Below, piece after piece: positions 58,845 to 64,000 of a stretch of 64,000 bases of DNA. Source of the DNA: Crotalaria pallida (lineage: Eukaryota; Streptophyta; Magnoliopsida; Fabales; Fabaceae). The notes beneath the pieces were generated by a model, which searched no databases, was not told the origin of the DNA, and was given only the letters and a program-made list of their open reading frames with translations. Each line of letters begins with the position of its first letter. The first letter of the stretch is position 1. Location: the NCBI GenBank assembly GCA_037953625.1, contig CM075649.1:124803290-124867289 (forward strand). Direction: 5' to 3'. A program made the position numbers and the translations under genes.

Positions 58845-60107
58845 ACGACTGCCAATCCTATCAATAATTCTAACACAAAGATCATGAACAACACTTTAAA
58901 TCTAGAGGAAAAACATCAAGATCTAGCATGAAAAGACTAAGATCTATCAAGAAAAGTACTAACCGAATTATCACACATAAACTACACCTATTACAAATTA
59001 ATTTAAGACCTTAAAAGTCCATGTTTAAGAAAGATCAACACCTAAATTCATCTTTCCAAACATAAGAATGAACACGCAAGAGAAGAAAAGAAAAATTACA
59101 AGATCACAAATCAAACTAATTCTAAAACTTCTAGGTCTTCGGTTTATACCAAGGAGAAAGGCTTCTAGTCCTCTTGAACACTTGATCTTCAAGGATTTCC
59201 TAGGTTTTGGACTTGATCTCCTCTTCCTCTTCCTTCCCCCCACCTCACGGTCCTTATTCTTCTTTCTCTCTATTTTCTATTTCTTAGTCTAAGAGTTTGA
59301 TGAGTTCTTAGACTTTGTGTTTGGATGTGTTTGTGACGTTGGAAATGAAGGAGTGAAGGAATGAAATGAAACTAAGGGCCAAGGCTTATATAAAAATTCA
59401 TGGCTTCCCACTTTTCCCTTGTGTGATGCGGTCAAGAGCTCTTGAGGGAGGGGTAAATTCGGTTCTTTATAATTTTGCATGGGTGGAGTTTAACATTTGG
59501 CAAGGAGACAAAGTAGGGGACACTAGGCACATAGAGATCACTTAGGCTTTTGACTTGTGGGTTGATCTTTAGGGTTTCCATCCACTTAGTTAGGGTTTAG
59601 TTAAGATTTGGTTATGACTTTGGTTCACTTAGTTAGCACTTAGGAAATTTCTAGGTTTTCTCCACACATTCACACATACACACGGCACACATGTATATTT
59701 ACATACATTCACACATGCACATACTCATGCACACACACACACTCATACGTATTACACATACATATTCACCTACATATATCATATATTCATGCACATATAG
59801 CCATGTTTATTTACTAATTAAATTTTAAGTATACATACATACTTGTAACAACCGTACATACATGTCTATGCACACATAGAAAATAAATTGTTCATGCATC
59901 AAAATATCAAACACATAGATTTTTCCAAAAACTCAATTTCTAAACTCTTGACATTATTTCAGAAAATCATTTCTTTAAAGTCACTTATTATCTTAAAAAC
60001 GTGAATTAGGGAATTTATTTAAGAAAATATTCTTTCAAAAACACTTTTCACAAAAATAAATCTTTTTAGTATTTTAAATTAATACGAGGAATTTGCGGGG
60101 TGTTACA

Positions 60108-61293
60108 TTCTCCCCAACTTAAAGATTTCTCGTCCCCGAGAAATACATGGTGGATTGGGCAGCAGGGCACAAAATTCTTGCGTCACCTTGCTTTCCATAA
60201 GAACACTCTCATTTCGTTGCAGGATCGTATTTTCTTTTGTGGTCTAATTCACCTTGCCGTGCTCCTTGTTTGTTGCTTTCAGACGAAGAAGTTCCACTCG
60301 TATCATCAATCGCGTGTCGAATCGGGTCAAGTCCAACGGACTAACCGAAGAAGGCGCCGCTCCCTTAGCCGATCGTTGCCACAGAAAGTCCAACCATAGG
60401 TACGGACTTAGGGAAAATAAAGCAAACAAAGATTCACACACCTCCAAAATCATAGGGTTTATCCTAAAACCCTTAGATATTCACTATTTTCTACTACTTA
60501 GATCCTTACTAACTCACAATAATCACTCCTTCCTTCAATTCCCTTCCTAACTCTAGAGTTTCTGTCTATCATTTTTCTAAGTTAAGGGGGGTTCTATTAC
60601 AACTGGAGCTTACTCATTTCATCAAACAACCTTACTTTCCCCTTTTAGGTTCACCCTAAGCATAAACCAAACCTATCACTTTGATCCTCTAAACCTTTAG
60701 TTAAGGTGCAAGGCGATTCTAACCCTCAAATTTTCCTCCTTGTGACTCCCCAACTTGGATCAGACTTATAACTAAATCCACTGGGATCTTATATCCTCAC
60801 TTAATGTAAAGCATTTATTCGTCCTTAATCGTTCAAACTTAAACTATCGGAGATACTTATGGCACGTCTAATTCTGTTATTTGGACTAATGAGCCTTAAA
60901 TAGGGTTGGTAAGGCTACGGGTGGATAGTAATGCTCATGAAGGAAAGGTTCCAAGTTTAACCATATTAACAGTTTTGTTGAAGCAATTCAACAAACACGG
61001 GAATCCAGAGATAACATCCTATGTCTTTTAAAGGCACTAAGGGAATATCATAGGGTATGGGGTCTTAGTCTTAGAACCTATTTACTGTCTACTCCTTCAA
61101 GCTATAGAACCAACAGGTTCCTTAAACTAACACGGTCGATACTAAGCCACAAACAAAGTCTCACATCCTAGAAATTTGAGACCTAAACTTATGCTCCTAG
61201 TCTCATACTAGCAAACACACAGAGTCACACAAACAAAGCATGTAAGCCCATGCTTAAGGCCACTAAGGGTTACCATAAGCTCTGATACCATTC
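60108..61293 (-). other. Interior 2 of the array
   Basis: 1186 bp, near identical to interior 1. Polypurine tract at 60108-60121 and primer site at 61279-61290. No protein signal. Confidence 0.85.
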
Positions 61294-64000
61294 TGTAACA
61301 GCCCGATTTTCGTAAGCCAAAAATATTTACTTTTACTTATCAAAGTTACAAAAATTGAGGCCAGATTTTTTTTTATAAAACATTGTTGAAGTGTATGTAA
61401 ACATCATAGAAAAATTATCAATGTTCTTCAACACTCTCTTTCGAAAACCGATTGTTACAAAAAATCTATTTTCATAAAACTTTCGTTTCATAAAAGAACT
61501 TGGTTCCAAATCATCTTAACAGTTTTCAAAAACTTTACACGAATTAACTTTACATAAAGATGTGCTTCACGAGTTAGATTAAAAACTTAGCTCAATTACA
61601 TAATGGCTCATGGCATCGGTAATCCTTAACTCGACAATCATCACAACCTAATCTATCCACACTATCCTTAAACTTCCTATTGAAAACAATTGGGTGAAGT
61701 TCCTTCTTCTTTCTACGTCCTCTCTTTGCCCTCGAAATTGAAGCCCTCCTTCTTATGATTCTCTCCTTGCTAGTAGATCCCGACTTTGCTCCATTGAGAA
61801 TGGTGGAGTTCCTCCGAGCCTCATACCGAATCTTCTCTTAGTAGTTCCTGTAGCCTCGTACGGTGACTTCCATCCAATACTCCATCTGCCCGTTGAGATA
61901 CCAGCAGCACCGATATGCCAACGAACAGGAGAGAATAAGCATTCCGAACGACGAATCGTCGACGGTGTGGAATTACGATAGGCAAGATAAAAGGACCATA
62001 CAAACACACATTAAAACATACAAGCACACAATGATCGAGTATGTTATCACATTATTATCAGTCTTATCATCGTTACTCTTATCTTTCATTATCTTTTCAA
62101 ACTTAATTTCACTCCTCATAAACATTCTTTCTTTCTCAATCCTTTTCCTTCTCATACTCATAATTTACTCTTACAAAATATCATCGGGGTACTCATTTCG
62201 TTCTCGGTTATCACTCACGTCTACATCTCCTCGGTCATCCACCCAACCTAGTCGGAAGCAAACAGGAGTACAGGACCTTTACCGTGCGGGCACGACAGCT
62301 GTCTCAACACATAAATGGTCCCAGACCAGGAGGACTCTGCCTCAATCAATAATATCAATTCATAATAATCATGGCACACTGCCTCGCAGTGGCAAACAAG
62401 ATGCCCCACTCCAGTCTCTCTCACTGTTCTCGATTTGCAATCTAGGGGGCGACAGTATATTTCTAGGGGGCCCGCAGAACTTACCACGGCATTAGACCCA
62501 GTCCCCACCACGTTAGTGCGCCACATGTGGAGTTCGTTCTGCCTAGAAATATACTCTAGACTTCTTGACGTTTCACCGTCATCGTCCTCCCCTAATGCAA
62601 TCTCCTCCTAAGTATCCGCAGATACTTATGGTTCCTTCCTCTCCACTACTTCGCACTCTCATACCTTACCACGTAAGTCTTTTAAAGTCTTTTATCTTGT
62701 TAATTAACCTAACGGTCGGCCCATCCTTCGTGCAACCCTTCAATGAGTCCCGACCACTAACTTTGCACAATCCTTCTCACATAGCACAGAGCTGGGATCA
62801 CATCATAATCTCATAGATCATTTCTCAAACTTCCTCGGCATTCCCCATTTCTCATACTCATCTCATTTCGAAATCCTTTCTCAAAACCATCTTTTCAAAA
62901 ACTATCTCAAGACACCATTTCATAACTTTCACAGAAACATAGTTTTCACCAACTTTTCCTCAAAAATGTTATTTCAAAAGACTCTCTTTAATTATCCTTT
63001 CAAATACTTTATCAAAGAGATCGTTTTCCAAACACTTTCTTCAAAATACATCTTTTCACAAAATTCTTTCAGAAAGATTGTTTCGCAAAGCTTTTCTTAA
63101 AATTTTCTTTACATAGTTCTTTCACAAAAATTGATTTTTCACAAATCTTTTTCAAAAAGTTCCTTTTCAAAAATCTTTTAAAAAACTGCTATTCGAAAAT
63201 CTTTTCAAAAATTCCCTCTTCAAATTCTTTTCGAATATCTCTTTTTCGAAAACCCTTTCAAAAACCGTTTTTCAAAAACCTTTTTCAGAATCACAACTTT
63301 GTTGGGCGCTAATGGAGGAGCAAGCTCAACTCAACACTAGTCCCAGACTAAAACCGAAAACAAAAGGAGCCCAGCTCCGCTCAAATCACCTCTCTTTCTC
63401 ATAATCAACATCACTTTCCCAGCTCTGGCTCGTTCTCAACATTATCAACAATTCATTCCCCAATCTCAACTCTTTCTTTCCTTTCCAACACATATCTTAT
63501 TCACACTTATTATTCTTTTCTCATTGTGTCTTTACTGTATTACTTTCACAACTCATTTCATTTTATTTTCAGGACGTAACAGGCGTCCATCAGCATATTA
63601 CTCATTTAATTCAACAGTAATAAATATCATCAAGTATAATAAAATAAAGACAGCAAAGCATACTATCAATCACACACTCATCACACAACAACAATGTGGC
63701 CTCCGTCACCTTCGTATAAGTGGCCACACAATCAAACAATTGCCACTTATACTACTGACTCTAACCACTTAGTTCCGATCTTTGAGATGATACGGAACGT
63801 CCTAATATATTACCTAACTACCACGGTGTCTTAGGAAAGCTTCTCTCTCACCTGAGGTCCAGCTATTTAATGCGTATCGTTTCCTCAGATCCTTTGGCTG
63901 CCGGCTACCCCAATCCATCGTCTTTAAGATTTCCTCGTACTAAATCAAATACACTTAAGTTATTATCTTGTACTAAGAAAATCTTTTCTTAGTTCGTGAC
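61294..64000 (-). repeat. Giant LTR copy 3, cut by the window end
   Basis: Co-linear with the first 2.7 kb of LTR1 and LTR2. Holds the TTTTCAAAA-type array at 62838-63295. Confidence 0.92.

Larger units (their letters stand above)
56712..58875 (+). mobile_element. Solo LTR of a SIRE/Maximus-like Copia element
   Basis: 2164 bp, TGTTAGAAG ... TTCTAACA, flanked by CAAAG at 56707-56711 and 58876-58880. The uninterrupted site in LTR1 (49790-49810) has a single CAAAG. It carries six pairs of TAATCGATTA-type palindromes (57075-57412) and a C-rich-loop hairpin near its end (58818-58844). A solo LTR arises by recombination between the two LTRs of a full element. Confidence 0.95.
52224..60107 (-). repeat. 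Giant LTR copy 2, carrying a solo Copia LTR
   Basis: 7884 bp, or 5715 bp without the 2164-bp solo LTR and its duplicated 5 bp. Otherwise co-linear with LTR1 and only a few per cent different at most by eye. Confidence 0.9.
45313..64000 (-). mobile_element. Head-to-tail array of a giant-LTR, non-coding Ty3/gypsy-type element
   Basis: Order: LTR1 45313-51036, interior 51037-52223, LTR2 52224-60107, interior 60108-61293, LTR3 from 61294 to beyond the window. LTRs start TGTAACA(G/A)CCCG and end GGGGTGTTACA. Each interior has a polypurine tract at its left end and a tRNA-Met-type primer site at its right, so the unit is read on minus. There is no gag or pol. The sequence before the LTR (CGAGAAATCTTTAAGTTGGG) resembles the 3' end of Tekay-type chromoviruses. 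The left flank ATTTA (45308-45312) would be the target duplication; the right one is outside. Replication must rely on a helper. Shared LTRs suggest unequal recombination. Confidence 0.88.

Overview
The window is nuclear DNA of a flowering plant, most likely a legume. The evidence is two intact intron-containing plant genes (a PCaP1/DREPP-type membrane protein and the replicative helicase subunit MCM6) set in a dense, nested landscape of plant transposons. Species cannot be fixed from the sequence; the legume call rests on the style of the long SIRE/Maximus-like Copia LTRs and is an inference.

Layout. 1-12843: a diverged plus-strand copy of a long-LTR, non-coding Ty3/gypsy-type element, split by a nearly complete 8.7-kb minus-strand Ty1/copia element (299-8998, 1400-bp LTRs, TSD GCATC) that has an intact gag, a broken pol and a short third ORF. 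13.6-14.2 kb: a SINE and a Stowaway MITE. 15181-16724: PCaP1-like gene (minus, 4 exons) with a SINE in intron 2. 17.4-26.0 kb: small DNA transposons (hAT, Stowaway, foldback MITEs, two Helitron-like elements) and one broken gene fragment. 26453-32788: MCM6 (minus, 18 exons, 820 aa, all splice junctions in frame) with two E2F sites just upstream. 33-38 kb: minisatellite, 86-bp tandem repeats, paired GC-rich hairpins, old LTR fragments and a small two-exon ORF. 38.5-42.6 kb: SINE, a 33-nt poly(C) run, a CACTA terminus with hairpin repeats, a foldback MITE. 43.2-45.3 kb: a decayed L1-type LINE cut in its endonuclease domain. 45313-64000: a head-to-tail array LTR-internal-LTR-internal-LTR of an element with about 5.7-kb LTRs and only about 1.19 kb of non-coding interior; its middle LTR holds a 2164-bp solo Copia LTR (TSD CAAAG).

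The strongest possibly undescribed signals are structural. (1) Three different LTR families here carry pairs of 8-10-bp palindromes 20-22 bp apart; the palindrome differs by family (ACTCGAGT, TAACCGGTTA, TAATCGATTA) but the spacing does not. (2) Three Copia-type LTR ends share a stem-loop with a near-constant C-rich loop and stems that differ completely yet still pair. (3) The giant-LTR array carries far more LTR than interior. (4) A set of CTCGCT-stem hairpins at 33.7-35.3 kb shows a compensatory stem change. Only PCaP1-like and MCM6 are clearly functional host genes; they show no sign of acting together.
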